64,000 nucleotides of DNA from Streptococcus australis ATCC 700641 (GCF_000186465.1 NZ_GL636091.1:1659961-1723960); one strand, 5' to 3'. Counted from the first letter of the stretch, positions 35,320-44,877 are shown. Translations and numbers: made by a program. Notes: generated by a model from the letters alone, not told the origin.

Positions 35320-35913
35320 TTACAAATCTTCTGCTTTTAGGGGTTTGACGTCTTTGAGCAATGGGTGATTCTTGTCAGCTTCTGAGACTTCTGCTTCTTC
35401 CAAATTTTCCCACTGGATGTCTAGACTTGGGTCTGCATAATTAACAAATGCATATTTTGGCTTGAGTTCCAATGCCCAGTAATCATTGACCAAATAGCTG
35501 TAGGCTACTTTGTCAGACAAGACTTGGAAACCATTGGCAACGCCACGTGGGACGAAGATTCCTTTAGAAGCATCAATCACAGTTTGGTAAGTGTTCCCAA
35601 AGGTCTCACCTTCACGAAGGTCCACCCAAGTTCCGAGAACCTTGCCTTCATCTGCTACAGAGATGTACTTATCCCAAGGTTCTGCATGCAAACCACGCAA
35701 GACATGCTTGCGAGAGAAAGACACATTGTTTTGCAACTTGCCTTCCGCAAAGAAGCTCTCAGGAAATCCAAGGGGAAGCATCTTCTCTTTTTGAAAGTTT
35801 TCTTTGAACCAACCACGGTTATCTCCATGAACTGGAATATCAAATTCCAGCAAACCTGGGATCGCTTCAATCTTACGGGCTGCTAATTCTTTTCCGAAAA
35901 ATTGTTCTGTCAT
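35320..35913 (-). CDS. rmlC: dTDP-4-dehydrorhamnose 3,5-epimerase
   Basis: The 197-residue cupin enzyme epimerises dTDP-4-keto-6-deoxyglucose at C3 and C5, the third step to dTDP-L-rhamnose. Typical sequence includes D-N-R-G-W-F-K-E-N-F near the N-terminus, V-L-R-G-L-H-A-E (with the catalytic histidine, about 70-77) and V-P-R-G-V-A-N-G-F-Q (about 131-140). The ATG overlaps the rmlA stop codon (TAATG arrangement), so the two are translationally coupled. Confidence 0.96.
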   Translation of the reverse strand: MTEQFFGKELAARKIEAIPGLLEFDIPVHGDNRGWFKENFQKEKMLPLGFPESFFAEGKLQNNVSFSRKHVLRGLHAEPWDKYISVADEGKVLGTWVDLREGETFGNTYQTVIDASKGIFVPRGVANGFQVLSDKVAYSYLVNDYWALELKPKYAFVNYADPSLDIQWENLEEAEVSEADKNHPLLKDVKPLKAEDL

Positions 35914-36782
35914 TAAGCTTCTCCAATCAAACGGAGCAAATATTGTCCGTATTCGTTTTTCTTCAGAGGTTGAGCCAATTCATAGACTTGCTCTTTAGTA
36001 ATATAGCCCATACGATAGGCAATTTCCTCAAGGTTGGCTACTTGGACATTTTGCAAACGTTGAACCGTCTCGATATATTGAGAAGCCTGCAAGAGACTTT
36101 CATGAGTTCCTGTATCCAACCAAGCAAAGCCACGGCCCATAAGCTCAACAGAGAGATCTCCACGCTCCAAATATGCCTTGTTGACATCGGTGATTTCGAG
36201 CTCTCCACGAGGACTTGGTTTGATATTTTTGGCAATCTCTACCACATCATTGTCATAGAAGTAAAGCCCAGTCACCGCAAAATTCGATTTTGGATGTTCT
36301 GGTTTTTCTTCGATTGAGACGGCATTCATGTCCGCGTCAAACTCTACCACACCAAAACGTTCTGGATCTTTGACTTGGTAACCAAAGACAGTCGCGCCTT
36401 TTTCTTTGGCTTCCGCCCGTTGCAACATCTTGGTTAAGCCATTTCCGTGGAAGATATTATCTCCAAGTACGAGGGCAACATGATCATCACCAATAAATTC
36501 TTCTCCAATGATGAAAGCTTGCGCCAAGCCATCTGGACTTGGTTGCTCTGCATAAGAGAGGGAAATTCCTAGTTCAGAACCATCTCCAAGAAGCTCTTCA
36601 AAACGAGGAAGATCCTGCGGAGTTGAGATGATCAGGATATCTTTGATCCCTGCCAACATAAGGGTTGACAGTGGATAGTAGATCATTGGTTTGTCATAAA
36701 TGGGCATCAACTGTTTGGAAGCGGCACGGGTCAAAGGATACAAACGAGTCCCCGAACCACCAGCTAAAATAATACCTTTCAT
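35913..36782 (-). CDS. rmlA: Glucose-1-phosphate thymidylyltransferase
   Basis: The 289-residue nucleotidyltransferase makes dTDP-glucose from dTTP and glucose 1-phosphate. The signature [13 protein letters not shown] is at 6-18, followed by [11 protein letters not shown] (about 23-33) and G-D-N-I-F-H-G (about 108-114). The length is standard. It is the first gene of rmlA-rmlC-rmlB. The upstream ZIP-transporter terminator (36833-36868) separates it from the preceding gene. Confidence 0.97.
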   Translation of the reverse strand: MKGIILAGGSGTRLYPLTRAASKQLMPIYDKPMIYYPLSTLMLAGIKDILIISTPQDLPRFEELLGDGSELGISLSYAEQPSPDGLAQAFIIGEEFIGDDHVALVLGDNIFHGNGLTKMLQRAEAKEKGATVFGYQVKDPERFGVVEFDADMNAVSIEEKPEHPKSNFAVTGLYFYDNDVVEIAKNIKPSPRGELEITDVNKAYLERGDLSVELMGRGFAWLDTGTHESLLQASQYIETVQRLQNVQVANLEEIAYRMGYITKEQVYELAQPLKKNEYGQYLLRLIGEA

Positions 36783-36832
36783 AATGTTAGGCCTTTCTAC
36801 GTAGTCATTACCCTTATTTTATCATGTTTATA

Positions 36833-36868
36833 TAAAAAAGTCACCTTGCATTTGTGTTGCAAGGTGAT
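36833..36868 (-). terminator. Rho-independent terminator of the ZIP transporter gene
   Basis: On the minus strand CACCTTGCA pairs with TGCAAGGTG around ACACAAA and is followed by ACTTTTTTA, just after the ZIP stop codon. Confidence 0.87.
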
Positions 36869-36874
36869 GACACT

Positions 36875-37699
36875 TTATCCCAAAGCTACGTCTAGGATCA
36901 TCATAATGACAAAGCCAACCATGAGACCGAGGGTCGCAACATCTGTGTTGCCATTCGTCTGTGAGTCTGGGATCAACTCTTCGACCACTACAAAGATCAT
37001 AGCGCCTGCTGCAAAAGAGAGGGCATATGGTAGGATGGCTGTCATAGATAAGACGGCAACTGCTCCTAGCAGGGCTCCTACTGGCTCAACCATGGCTGAC
37101 ATGGATCCCCAATAAAAGGCATTGAGACGGGATTTTCCATCCGTCCGGATTGGGATCGAGAGGGCAGCTCCCTCTGGGATATTTTGCAAGCCAATCCCAA
37201 TGGCCAAACCAACCGCCCCGATAAAAGCTTCTGGACTTGGATTACTAGCCAGAGCTCCAAAGGCCACTCCGACCGCCAAGCCTTCTGGGAAATTGTGGAT
37301 GGTAATAGCGAGAAAGAGGAGGGTCGTTTTAGACAACTTCTTCTCTCTCGGCGTATGGATACTCTCTGCCTCTTCAATCTCCTTCGTCATATGAAGGTGA
37401 GGGACGATGACGTCGATCAAGCAGAGGAAGAATCCTCCAGTTAGAAAACCAATCGCCACTGGCAACCAAGCCAAACTTCCATAGGAGTTTTCCGCATACT
37501 CAATAGACGGTTGCAAGAGGGACCAAAAAGAAGCCACAATCATAACACCAGCCGCGAAGCCCATCATGATGTCCAAGAGTTTTCGACTAATATGCTTGAA
37601 GAAAAATACAATGGCTGACCCTACGATGGTACAGCCCCATGTAAACAATCCTGCGAGAAAGGCCTGTAAGACCACGGATTGTGATTGAACCCAATTCAT
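36875..37699 (-). CDS. ZIP family metal transporter (ZupT-like)
   Basis: The 274-residue membrane protein has about eight hydrophobic segments and the two ZIP metal motifs H-N-F-P-E-G (about 158-163) and Q-N-I-P-E-G (about 190-195). A short loop with H-L-H-M follows the third segment. It probably imports zinc or other divalent metals, but specificity cannot be read from sequence. The ATG at 37699 (M-N-W-V-Q-S) has GGGAG 5 nt upstream, better than the ATG at 37711. R1 copy 2 lies upstream. Confidence 0.92.
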   Translation of the reverse strand: MNWVQSQSVVLQAFLAGLFTWGCTIVGSAIVFFFKHISRKLLDIMMGFAAGVMIVASFWSLLQPSIEYAENSYGSLAWLPVAIGFLTGGFFLCLIDVIVPHLHMTKEIEEAESIHTPREKKLSKTTLLFLAITIHNFPEGLAVGVAFGALASNPSPEAFIGAVGLAIGIGLQNIPEGAALSIPIRTDGKSRLNAFYWGSMSAMVEPVGALLGAVAVLSMTAILPYALSFAAGAMIFVVVEELIPDSQTNGNTDVATLGLMVGFVIMMILDVALG

Positions 37700-37776
37700 A
37701 ACAACTCCCATTTTCTTGTTGATTCGCTTGTTCTATTCTACTATTTCTATCCGAATGAAGGAAGATCTTTCGAAAA

Positions 37777-37957
37777 AAAGAGAGTGGGACAGAAATCGGT
37801 AATTCGTTAGAATTCGATTTCGTCGTCCCACCTCCGCACAGTTGAGTAGGGCTGTAAAAGCTGATGAATTCAGCGTAGTAGAGCCCACTCAACCACTGCG
37901 TCTTGCTCGACAATCCAAAGAAAATTGAGAGGCTAGGACTTTTGTCCCAGCCTACTT
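37777..37957. repeat. R1 repeat, copy 2
   Basis: This 181-bp copy has the same orientation as copy 1. Its right end (TGTCCCAGCCT) overlaps the stop codon of the FAD oxidase at 37952-37954. On the minus strand the transcript of that gene would enter the element and meet its last hairpin (GTGGGAC...GTCCCAC) followed by seven T residues, which resembles a terminator. Confidence 0.92.
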
Positions 37958-39040
37958 CTTCACATATTGTTCAACTGGATAATCTGCTGGATCTAGGCGC
38001 ACCTTTCCTCCTGCCACTAGTTGGGCCAGGTGCCACCCAATAAGGGGACCAGTTGTGAGGCCAGACGAACCAAGTCCACTAGCGACATAAATACCAGCTT
38101 GATCGGGAAGAGCTCCCCAAAAGGGCGAGAAGTCGCTGGTGTAAGCCCGGGTACCTACGCGCTCACCGACAACTGTCGCTTGAGCTAGTTCTGGATAGTA
38201 GGTCAAGGCTTCTTCTTCCATTTGATTCAGCAAAGCTTGATCCACTGTTAGGTCAAAGCCTAGCTCATTCTCATGGGTAGCGCCCATACTGATCTTGCCT
38301 TGCTGGAAGGGAATGATATCCAGTTCTCCTTCTGGCATAACCACAGGATAATTATTCGTATCTAGGTCTAGCTGATAATCCCTCAACTGTCCTTTTTGCG
38401 GACGGACATCCACTTGGTAGCCAAGTGGCTCAAGGATTTGCCCCAACCAGGCTCCTGTCGCTAGGATTACTTGGTCATAGCTCTCTCCTGCTATCTGAAA
38501 ACCATCACCCGTGACGGAGAGAGTAACCTCTTCCTTGATCACTCTTGCGCCACTTGCTTTAAGGAGAGTTTCCGTTAGAAGGGCTCCCTCTACATGGGCC
38601 CCACCCGTGGCATAAAGGAGCTGTTCAAAGCCTTGCAGACCTGGGAATTGTTGACCTACTTCTTCTTTGGTTAAAACCGCCAATTCCCCAATCAAGGGAG
38701 ATTCTTCCCGTCGACTCAGCGCCAACTGATAGAGTTCATCTAATTTCTCTTCCTTTTTCTTAAGAAGATAGACCCCTGTCTGCTGGTAAAAGTCTGTTTT
38801 GATTCCGTCTTTGGCTAGGTCCTCTACCAATTCTTGGTAGAAATCAGCTCCTAGCCGAGCTAGACGATACCAAGCCTTGTTTCGCCGCTTAGAAAACCAA
38901 GGGCTAATAATGCCAGCCGCTGCCTTGGTTGCTTGGCCAACTCCGTGATCATAGACAGTGACATCTATCTGTGCTTCCTTGGATAAATAATAGGCTGCAG
39001 TGGATCCAACAATCCCTGCACCGATAATGGCAACTTTCAT
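37952..39040 (-). CDS. FAD-dependent oxidoreductase of the DAO (glycine/D-amino acid oxidase) family
   Basis: The 362-residue flavoprotein starts with the FAD-binding G-A-G-I-V-G-S (7-13) and has the C-terminal G-L-G-S-S-G-L-T-T-G-P motif (about 328-338). The T-K-A-A-A-G-I-I-S-P segment (about 38-47) is typical of DAO-family oxidases. The amine substrate is not predictable; streptococcal homologues are annotated only as NAD(P)/FAD-dependent oxidoreductases. It lies 9 nt downstream of the Nif3-like gene, as the third gene of a trmK operon. Confidence 0.9.
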   Translation of the reverse strand: MKVAIIGAGIVGSTAAYYLSKEAQIDVTVYDHGVGQATKAAAGIISPWFSKRRNKAWYRLARLGADFYQELVEDLAKDGIKTDFYQQTGVYLLKKKEEKLDELYQLALSRREESPLIGELAVLTKEEVGQQFPGLQGFEQLLYATGGAHVEGALLTETLLKASGARVIKEEVTLSVTGDGFQIAGESYDQVILATGAWLGQILEPLGYQVDVRPQKGQLRDYQLDLDTNNYPVVMPEGELDIIPFQQGKISMGATHENELGFDLTVDQALLNQMEEEALTYYPELAQATVVGERVGTRAYTSDFSPFWGALPDQAGIYVASGLGSSGLTTGPLIGWHLAQLVAGGKVRLDPADYPVEQYVKK

Positions 39041-39049
39041 GATAACCCC

Positions 39050-39847
39050 TTAGATATGATAAAAAGGATTGGTGCTGGCTTGACTGCCAATCACTTCGAT
39101 TTCCCACGCTTCTTCAGACTTCCACTGATTGAGTTTTTCGACTAGTTTCGACACAAAGAGAACTTCGATATGGTGACCTGGATCCAAGGCAAGGAGACCA
39201 TCGCTCAGCATGTCTTGAGCCGTGTGGTAGTAGATATCTCCTGTGATATAGACCTCTGCCCCCTTAGCAAGAGCATCCTTGTAAAAGGATTGGCCACTTC
39301 CACCACAGATAGCGACGCGCTCAATCATCCGATCCAGGTCCGCCTGGTCATAACCAACCAAGCGTAAGGCATCTAAGCCAAAGGTTTCTTTTACCTTATG
39401 AGCCAACTGGCCAAAGGTTTGGGTGCGCACTTGACCGATCCGGCCGATTCCTAGACCTTCTCCTGTCATGCTGAGGGGCTTTGTATTTTCAATTTCTAAG
39501 AGCCGGCAGAACCAATCGTTCAATCCATCTGGAACAATATCAATATTGGTATGGCTGACATAGACCGCAATATCATGCTTGATCAAGTCAATGTAGATCT
39601 GATTTTGAGCCCGATCGGCAACCAGATCCTTAATAGGACGAAAAATGGGCGCATGTTTGACAATGATCAAGTCCACTCCATGATCAATGGCTTCTGCCAC
39701 CGTCTGCTCCCGGATATCCAAGGCTACCATGACCTTCTTGATGTCTTTTTGCAGCGTCCCGACCTGTAGCCCACGGACATCTCCCTCCATGGAAAGTTCC
39801 TGGGGACAGTAGGCTTCATAGCGTTTGATAACTTCACTTGCTAGCAT
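39050..39847 (-). CDS. Nif3-like dinuclear metal protein (YqfO family)
   Basis: The 265-residue protein belongs to the Nif3/YqfO family. Metal ligands are visible in V-K-H-A-P-I-F (about 63-69), S-H-T-N-I-D (about 98-103) and the C-terminal D-P-G-H-H-I-E-V segment (about 223-230). Members are annotated as GTP cyclohydrolase I type 2 homologues, but their cellular role is not settled. The gene overlaps the end of trmK by 14 nt; trmK-yqfO pairing is widely conserved in Firmicutes. Confidence 0.93.
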   Translation of the reverse strand: MLASEVIKRYEAYCPQELSMEGDVRGLQVGTLQKDIKKVMVALDIREQTVAEAIDHGVDLIIVKHAPIFRPIKDLVADRAQNQIYIDLIKHDIAVYVSHTNIDIVPDGLNDWFCRLLEIENTKPLSMTGEGLGIGRIGQVRTQTFGQLAHKVKETFGLDALRLVGYDQADLDRMIERVAICGGSGQSFYKDALAKGAEVYITGDIYYHTAQDMLSDGLLALDPGHHIEVLFVSKLVEKLNQWKSEEAWEIEVIGSQASTNPFYHI

Positions 39848-40523
39848 TTAGGACCTCCTTGATTTGGGCGATGCGCTCTTCTAACGATGCTCTGGCGGAC
39901 TGATTCTCAACTGGGACCTGCTCCAAGGCAAAGGCTAATTTCTCCACTTCCTTGGACCATTTTTGAACAAAGGCTGGAGCTTGTTCTATCATCAAATACG
40001 GACCAAAGCGCAATTCCTTAGCTGTCAACTCTTGAGAACCCTGTTCGACCACGAGGATCTCATAAAACTTCTCATTTTCTTCTAAGATAGCTTCATCAAC
40101 AAGGCGGAAATCATGGTCTACTAACCAAGCCCGCAGTTCATCCTCCCGATTATTGGGTTGCAAGACCAAGCGAGAGACACCGGCTAATTTCTCAAGCCCT
40201 GCTGCTAAGATATCTGCAATCAAGCGCCCTCCCATTCCTGCGATGGTGATGCAGGAAATACTATCTGTTGCTTGAAATGCAGCCAAGCCATTAGCCAGGC
40301 GGACTTCAATCTTGTCCTCTAAACCATTATCGGCGACATTTTGCAGGGCAGACTGATAAGGTCCTTCAACCACTTCCCCTGCAATAGCAGCCTCAATCTT
40401 GCCTTCCTGTAAAAGAGCGATTGGGAGATAAGCGTGGTCACTTCCCACATCTAACAGACGCGCTCCTTCTGGGACGAAGCTAGCCACCAAGTCCAAGCGA
40501 TTTGATAATTTTGTAAATTCCAT
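39834..40523 (-). CDS. trmK: TrmK, tRNA (adenine(22)-N1)-methyltransferase
   Basis: The 229-residue protein is a Rossmann-fold SAM methyltransferase with [12 protein letters not shown] (about 20-31), the D-x-G-x-x-H form typical of TrmK, and I-A-G-M-G-G-R-L-I (about 92-100). A coiled-coil-like C-terminal extension follows. It methylates A22 of tRNA in Gram-positive bacteria. An extended -10 (TGGTATACT, 40564-40556) lies about 33 nt upstream of the ATG. Confidence 0.94.
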   Translation of the reverse strand: MEFTKLSNRLDLVASFVPEGARLLDVGSDHAYLPIALLQEGKIEAAIAGEVVEGPYQSALQNVADNGLEDKIEVRLANGLAAFQATDSISCITIAGMGGRLIADILAAGLEKLAGVSRLVLQPNNREDELRAWLVDHDFRLVDEAILEENEKFYEILVVEQGSQELTAKELRFGPYLMIEQAPAFVQKWSKEVEKLAFALEQVPVENQSARASLEERIAQIKEVLNASK

Positions 40524-40555
40524 GTTCTACTTTCTAAACTTTTATTCCATCCTTA

Positions 40556-40564
40556 AGTATACCA
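40556..40564 (-). promoter_or_regulatory. Extended -10 promoter of the trmK operon
   Basis: TGGTATACT on the minus strand lies about 33 nt before the trmK ATG and just after the terminator of the upstream gene. Confidence 0.65.
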
Positions 40565-40577
40565 TGTTTGCACCATT

Positions 40578-40605
40578 AAAAAAAGGCGCGACGGCGCCTT
40601 TTCCT
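40578..40605 (-). terminator. Rho-independent terminator of the YghU-like gene
   Basis: On the minus strand AAAGGCGC pairs with GCGCCTTT and the 3' arm extends to seven T residues, overlapping the stop region of the gene. Confidence 0.88.
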
Positions 40606-41396
40606 TATGCATCAATTTCCTTATATTCTACTTCCAAGCCACGTTGCACTGCTGGGCGATTAGCAATTTTCTCTGTCCAAGCTTGCAAATGCTTGTATTC
40701 CTTCACATTCAGGAAAATTCCCGCACGATCCCAAACCTTGTCTTGGGCTAGACGGCCATACCAAGACCAGATAGCAATATCTGCAATGGTATAATCCTCC
40801 CCTGCAATATAAGGTTTGGTCGCCAATTCTTTGTCCAGTAGGTCCAATTGGCGTTTGGCTTCCATGGCAAAGCGGTTGATGGCATACTCGATTTTTTCAG
40901 GAGCGTAGTGGAAGAAATGGCCAAAGCCCCCACCTAGAAATGGCGCAGCCCCTGTCTGCCAGAAGAGCCAGTTAAGCACTTCGGTCCGTTTAGCAGGATC
41001 TGTCGGAATCAATTTTCCAAATTTCTCTGCTAGATACAAGAGAATATTGGCTGATTCAAAGACCCGAATGGCTTGGTCACCTGATTGATCCAACATGGCT
41101 GGAATTTTCGAGTTTGGATTGATGGCCACAAAGTCACTGCCGAATTGATCCCCATCACCAATCTTGATGCGATAAGCGTCATAGCCCGCATCTACACCCA
41201 ACTCTTTTAGTTCTTCCAGCATAATAGTCACCTTGATCCCATTTGGGGTTGGAAGAGTATAGAGTTGGAAAGGCTGGTCGCCTTTTGGAAGAGTCTGTTC
41301 AAAGCGGGCACCTGCTGTTGGTTGGTTCAAGCTACCCCAGGCTCCACCCATTTGATTTGGCGCTTCCCATACTTCCGGTAATTGATAATCTGACAT
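40605..41396 (-). CDS. Glutathione S-transferase family protein, YghU-like
   Basis: The 263-residue protein has an N-terminal extension, a thioredoxin-like GST domain (about 40-125, with the glutathione-binding N-S-K-I-P-A and E-S-A-N-I segments) and an all-helical C-terminal domain. It matches the YghU/Ure2p-like group with disulfide-bond reductase activity. It probably uses glutathione or a bacterial thiol in redox defence, although not every streptococcus makes glutathione. It is a single gene with its own terminator. Confidence 0.92.
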   Translation of the reverse strand: MSDYQLPEVWEAPNQMGGAWGSLNQPTAGARFEQTLPKGDQPFQLYTLPTPNGIKVTIMLEELKELGVDAGYDAYRIKIGDGDQFGSDFVAINPNSKIPAMLDQSGDQAIRVFESANILLYLAEKFGKLIPTDPAKRTEVLNWLFWQTGAAPFLGGGFGHFFHYAPEKIEYAINRFAMEAKRQLDLLDKELATKPYIAGEDYTIADIAIWSWYGRLAQDKVWDRAGIFLNVKEYKHLQAWTEKIANRPAVQRGLEVEYKEIDA

Positions 41397-41476
41397 CTCT
41401 GTTCTCCTTTGTCTATGTTACTACTACCATATCAAATCCTGCCTCTAGTTTCAAAAATCTGCTACGCTAGCTTTAC

Positions 41477-41504
41477 TTGACTTTTCTTGGCAAAATGATA
41501 GTAT
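41477..41504 (+). promoter_or_regulatory. Promoter of add
   Basis: TTGACT (41477-41482), a 16-nt spacer and TAGTAT (41499-41504) lie about 30 nt before the ATG, which has an AAGGAG site. Confidence 0.6.
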
Positions 41505-41533
41505 AGAAAAAATACATTTTAAGGAGAAAAAAT

Positions 41534-42553
41534 ATGTCCACAATTGACTTTCATAGTTTGGCAAAGACAGAACTCCACTGTCACTTAGACGGTTCCTTGT
41601 CTCTACCGACTATTCGCCAATTGGCAGCCATGACCAATATTGACCTTCCTGCTAGCGATGAAGAGCTCAAGCACCATGTCACTGCCCCTGCCCACTGTGA
41701 GAATCTTTTGGACTATTTGGAGGCCTTTGACTACATTCGCCCTCTCCTTCAGACCAAGGAAGCCTTGACACTTGCTGCTTACGATGTGGCCAAGCAAGCT
41801 GCTTTGGAAAATGTCGTCTACATTGAGGTTCGTTTTGCCCCAGAATTGTCCATGGACCAAGGGCTCACTGTCCCAGAAACTATCGATGCTGTCTGTGAAG
41901 GATTGCACCAAGCCCAGGATGAATTTGACATTACAGCCAAAGCCCTCGTCTGTGGTATGCGCCAGTCGGATCAAGAACTCACCTCTCGCATCTTGGCAGA
42001 AGCCAACCAAGTCACAGATCAGGATTTTGTCGGCTTTGACTTCGCTGGGGATGAGCATCACTACCCTCCACAAGCCATTGATGCCCTCATCCAACAGGTC
42101 AAAAGTTACAACCGACCCATGACCCTGCATGCTGGCGAGTGCCACTGCCCAGCCAATGTTGCTCAATCCATGGCCTACGGCATCAAACGAAATGGTCATG
42201 TGACCTTGCTAGCAGATGAACCAGAGCTTCTAAAAGAGTTTGTGAAAAATGGAGTCACCGGTGAACTCTGCTTGACCAGTAACCTTCAAACCAAGGCTGC
42301 TGCCACTGTGGCGGACTTCCCTTACCTCAAGATGAAGGAAGCTCAAGCTCATATCAGTATCAACACCGATAACCGGACCGTCTCTGATACGGATTTGACC
42401 AAGGAATATGCCCTCTACCATCGCCACTTCCAAACGACCCCAGCTGACTTTTACCAGCACAATGTCGATGCCATCCAGGCTTCCTTTGCTAGTGAGAAGG
42501 AAAAGCAAGAACTCCTGACCAAACTAGAAGAAGCCTATGCAGACTATTTATAA
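41534..42553 (+). CDS. add: Adenosine deaminase
   Basis: The 339-residue metal-dependent amidohydrolase deaminates adenosine to inosine in purine salvage. Zinc ligands lie in H15-C-H17-L-D-G, M-T-L-H-A-G-E (about 195-201) and near N-T-D-N-R (about 278-282). The aspartate pair is arranged as in ADA rather than adenine deaminase, but N-T-D-N replaces the more usual N-T-D-D/S-D-D-P, so substrate preference deserves a test. It is monocistronic, with a promoter upstream and a bidirectional terminator. Confidence 0.88.
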   Translation: MSTIDFHSLAKTELHCHLDGSLSLPTIRQLAAMTNIDLPASDEELKHHVTAPAHCENLLDYLEAFDYIRPLLQTKEALTLAAYDVAKQAALENVVYIEVRFAPELSMDQGLTVPETIDAVCEGLHQAQDEFDITAKALVCGMRQSDQELTSRILAEANQVTDQDFVGFDFAGDEHHYPPQAIDALIQQVKSYNRPMTLHAGECHCPANVAQSMAYGIKRNGHVTLLADEPELLKEFVKNGVTGELCLTSNLQTKAAATVADFPYLKMKEAQAHISINTDNRTVSDTDLTKEYALYHRHFQTTPADFYQHNVDAIQASFASEKEKQELLTKLEEAYADYL

Positions 42554-42556
42554 ACG

Positions 42557-42590
42557 AAAAAAACTAGCACTTTATAAGTGCTAGTTTTTT
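42557..42590. terminator. Bidirectional terminator between add and the DnaD-family gene
   Basis: AAAAAACTAGCACTT pairs with AAGTGCTAGTTTTTT. The stem is symmetrical with T runs on both sides and serves the convergent genes. Confidence 0.9.
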
Positions 42591-43275
42591 AATCTTTCCA
42601 CAAATCCATCGCCTGTAAGAAATCATCTGAAACTGTGACATTTTCAGGCTGAAGGGCCTCCCGCTCTTGTTGTTTGATTTTTAATTGTGTCAAACTGGTA
42701 ATGCCCTCCCGTCGCCAATTGCGCAGGATGGCCTGAATGTATTTCCAGTGAGGCTTGCCGTTAAAGACTGCTTCTCTCAAGGCAGCCTTCACAATATCAG
42801 GGTCTGTTTGGTCCTGTTTGACTGTCTGTGTCAAATCTTCAATTTCAAAGGGAGTCAATAGACGGCCCAACTCTTGCTCAAATGTTTTGACCAAATCAGC
42901 CAGCTCATTTTCTGCTGACTTGTCTTGCCCACGCTGTGCTACTTCTGTCTTACTTTGAAGCAGGTCATCCAAGCGTTCGAGGGCAATGGTCGCATCAAAA
43001 AGAACTTCAATCTCGCCATCTAACTCAATAGTCCGGTATTGGAGCAACCCTTGGTTGGTCAGGCGAGACATGGACTGGTTGACTTCTGCGACAGACTTGC
43101 CAATCGCATCTGCAATTTGATTCGGCGTGAGACTGGATTGGTTGGTCGTGTTCTGCAAATAAAAGAACTGCCAAACCAGAAAATCCTCTGCGTCTTTAAA
43201 TAAGTGGTGATAATGGAAAAGGAAGGCACTTGGTAAGACCAAATTGCCTGACTTAAATGCTTGTGAATATGTCAT
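42589..43275 (-). CDS. dnaD: DnaD domain protein (replication initiation)
   Basis: The 228-residue protein has an N-terminal winged-helix region (about 1-95) and a C-terminal DnaB2/DnaD domain (about 120-205, with the F-E-x-E-x-G-R-x-L-T-P-F-E and Y-I-x-A-I-L-R-N-W motifs). It helps load the replicative helicase in Firmicutes. It is 9 nt downstream of metA, so transcription may come from the metA promoter, which would place a replication gene under methionine-type control. Confidence 0.92.
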   Translation of the reverse strand: MTYSQAFKSGNLVLPSAFLFHYHHLFKDAEDFLVWQFFYLQNTTNQSSLTPNQIADAIGKSVAEVNQSMSRLTNQGLLQYRTIELDGEIEVLFDATIALERLDDLLQSKTEVAQRGQDKSAENELADLVKTFEQELGRLLTPFEIEDLTQTVKQDQTDPDIVKAALREAVFNGKPHWKYIQAILRNWRREGITSLTQLKIKQQEREALQPENVTVSDDFLQAMDLWKD

Positions 43276-43284
43276 ACTACCCCT

Positions 43285-44229
43285 TTATAGGTAACCATAA
43301 AATGAAATATCTTTTTCTAACTCCTCCAAACGATAAGGAGTTTCTTGGTAAACTGCATAATTGATCCAATTACTAAAGAAGTTGGCTGCCGCTAAGTTCC
43401 ACCGCATCCGAGGATCGCGACTGCTGTCATCCTGATCATAATAGTTCTTGGGAAGATCTGGATTCAAGCCTGCTTTGACATCCCGCTGGTATTCCTTGGC
43501 CAAGGTATCACGGTCATACTCCAGATGACCAAAACTATAGACCTCTCGAAGGTCTGGGCTTGCCAGAATAGATAGACCTACTTCACCGCCTTGAGCTAAG
43601 ACTTGCAAGTTGCTCTTGTCTAGCACTTCTTTGAGGGGAACATCCGTATAACGTGAGTGAGGAGCCAGAAAAGCATCATCAAAACCACGCATCAATCGGT
43701 TCTGTGGATTCATGACTGTTTGCTCATAGATCCCTGATAGCTTGTCACAGAGAGCTACTTTTTCAATCCCATAGCGGTAATAGAGGCCAGCTTGCGCACC
43801 CCAACAAAGATGCAAGGTTGAAAAAACATGGCGCTTCGACCAAGCAAAGACCTTTGTTAACTCCTCCCAGTAATCCACTTCCTCAAAAGCCAATTTCTCT
43901 ACTGGAGCTCCCGTAATGATCAGGCCATCATAATAATTCTCTTTAATATCCTCAAAGGATTTATAGAAGACTTCCATATGCTCTGCTGCTGTTGTCTTGG
44001 ACTCATGGCTGGTCATATAGAGGAAATCCACATTGATCTGCAAGGGAGTATTGGCCAGGAGGCGTAACAGTTGAGTCTCAGTTGCTACCTTAGTCGGCAT
44101 GAGATTCAAAATCAGAACATTCATCGGACGAATATCTTGGTGAGTTGCCCGAATATCATCCATGACAAAAATATTTTCTGAACGAAGAATATCAACTGCT
44201 GGTAATTTCTTATCTAAGGTAATTGGCAT
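43285..44229 (-). CDS. metA: Homoserine O-acetyltransferase (MetA family)
   Basis: The 314-residue enzyme activates homoserine for methionine synthesis. The catalytic residues are C142 in L-H-L-C-W-G-A-Q and H235/E237 in F-G-H-L-E-Y. Residue 111 is glutamate (A-P-V-E111-K-L), which in this family is associated with acetyl-CoA rather than succinyl-CoA use. GGGAG lies 6 nt before the ATG. The promoter region carries two MET-box-like palindromes, which fits control by the MtaR-like LysR regulator of this window. Confidence 0.95.
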   Translation of the reverse strand: MPITLDKKLPAVDILRSENIFVMDDIRATHQDIRPMNVLILNLMPTKVATETQLLRLLANTPLQINVDFLYMTSHESKTTAAEHMEVFYKSFEDIKENYYDGLIITGAPVEKLAFEEVDYWEELTKVFAWSKRHVFSTLHLCWGAQAGLYYRYGIEKVALCDKLSGIYEQTVMNPQNRLMRGFDDAFLAPHSRYTDVPLKEVLDKSNLQVLAQGGEVGLSILASPDLREVYSFGHLEYDRDTLAKEYQRDVKAGLNPDLPKNYYDQDDSSRDPRMRWNLAAANFFSNWINYAVYQETPYRLEELEKDISFYGYL

Positions 44230-44262
44230 AAAAAGCTCCCATCTTACAAGTTGTTACCTCTT

Positions 44263-44291
44263 ATTATAAGACAGGAGCATATAGTTTTCAA
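44263..44291 (-). promoter_or_regulatory. Promoter of metA
   Basis: On the minus strand TTGAAA (44291-44286), a 17-nt spacer and TATAAT (44268-44263) predict a start near 44256, about 27 nt before the ATG. Confidence 0.82.
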
Positions 44292-44296
44292 TTATG
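44280..44296 (-). promoter_or_regulatory. MET-box-like site, promoter-proximal
   Basis: TATAGTTTTCAATTATG (plus-strand reading) matches the streptococcal MET-box (TATAGTTTnAAACTATA, recalled) at about 13 of 16 defined positions and overlaps the -35 of metA, centred near -32. Confidence 0.45.
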
Positions 44297-44313
44297 GTTT
44301 TTCTCTATCTAGA

Positions 44314-44330
44314 TATAGCTCTAAACTATA
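44314..44330 (-). promoter_or_regulatory. MET-box-like site, distal
   Basis: TATAGCTCTAAACTATA matches the MET-box consensus at 14 of 16 defined positions and is centred about 66 bp upstream of the predicted metA start. This is the usual distance of a LysR recognition site. It directly follows the apt stop codon. Confidence 0.6.
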
Positions 44331-44843
44331 TTAGTAATGCATCAAGACTTTGTAATCGTAGTCTCCGATTGCTTCGCGACCTTTGAGATCATCGAGCTCG
44401 ATCAAGAAGGCACAACCTGCAACCACTCCACCGAGTTTTTCAATCATTTCGATGGTTGCTTTAACCGTACCACCTGTTGCCAAGAGGTCATCGACGATGA
44501 GAACGCGTTGACCTGGTTTGATAGCATCAGCGTGCATGGTCAAGGTATCCACACCGTATTCTTTTTCGTAGTCCGCTGAGATGACTTCACGTGGCAATTT
44601 ACCAGGTTTACGAACAGGCGCAAAACCAATACCGAGCTCGAAAGCGACCGGACAACCAACGATGAATCCACGCGCTTCAGGGCCGACGATCATGTCGATT
44701 TTCTTATCGGTTGCGTATTGAACGATTTCACGAATCGCATAACTATAAGCATTGCCATCTGCCATCAACGGGCTGATATCACGGAAGGTAATCCCTTCTT
44801 GTGGATAGTTTTCAATGCTTGCAATGTAATCTTTTAAATTCAT
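44331..44843 (-). CDS. apt: Adenine phosphoribosyltransferase
   Basis: The 170-residue enzyme converts adenine and PRPP to AMP in purine salvage. The PRPP-binding motif [13 protein letters not shown] is at about 116-128, and the flexible-loop region K-P-G-K-L-P (about 83-88) is intact. Length is standard. It has its own extended -10 promoter downstream of recJ, so it is not dependent on the recJ transcript. Confidence 0.97.
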   Translation of the reverse strand: MNLKDYIASIENYPQEGITFRDISPLMADGNAYSYAIREIVQYATDKKIDMIVGPEARGFIVGCPVAFELGIGFAPVRKPGKLPREVISADYEKEYGVDTLTMHADAIKPGQRVLIVDDLLATGGTVKATIEMIEKLGGVVAGCAFLIELDDLKGREAIGDYDYKVLMHY

Positions 44844-44877
44844 TTCTAACTTCTTTCAAAATTTATGTTTACATTTC

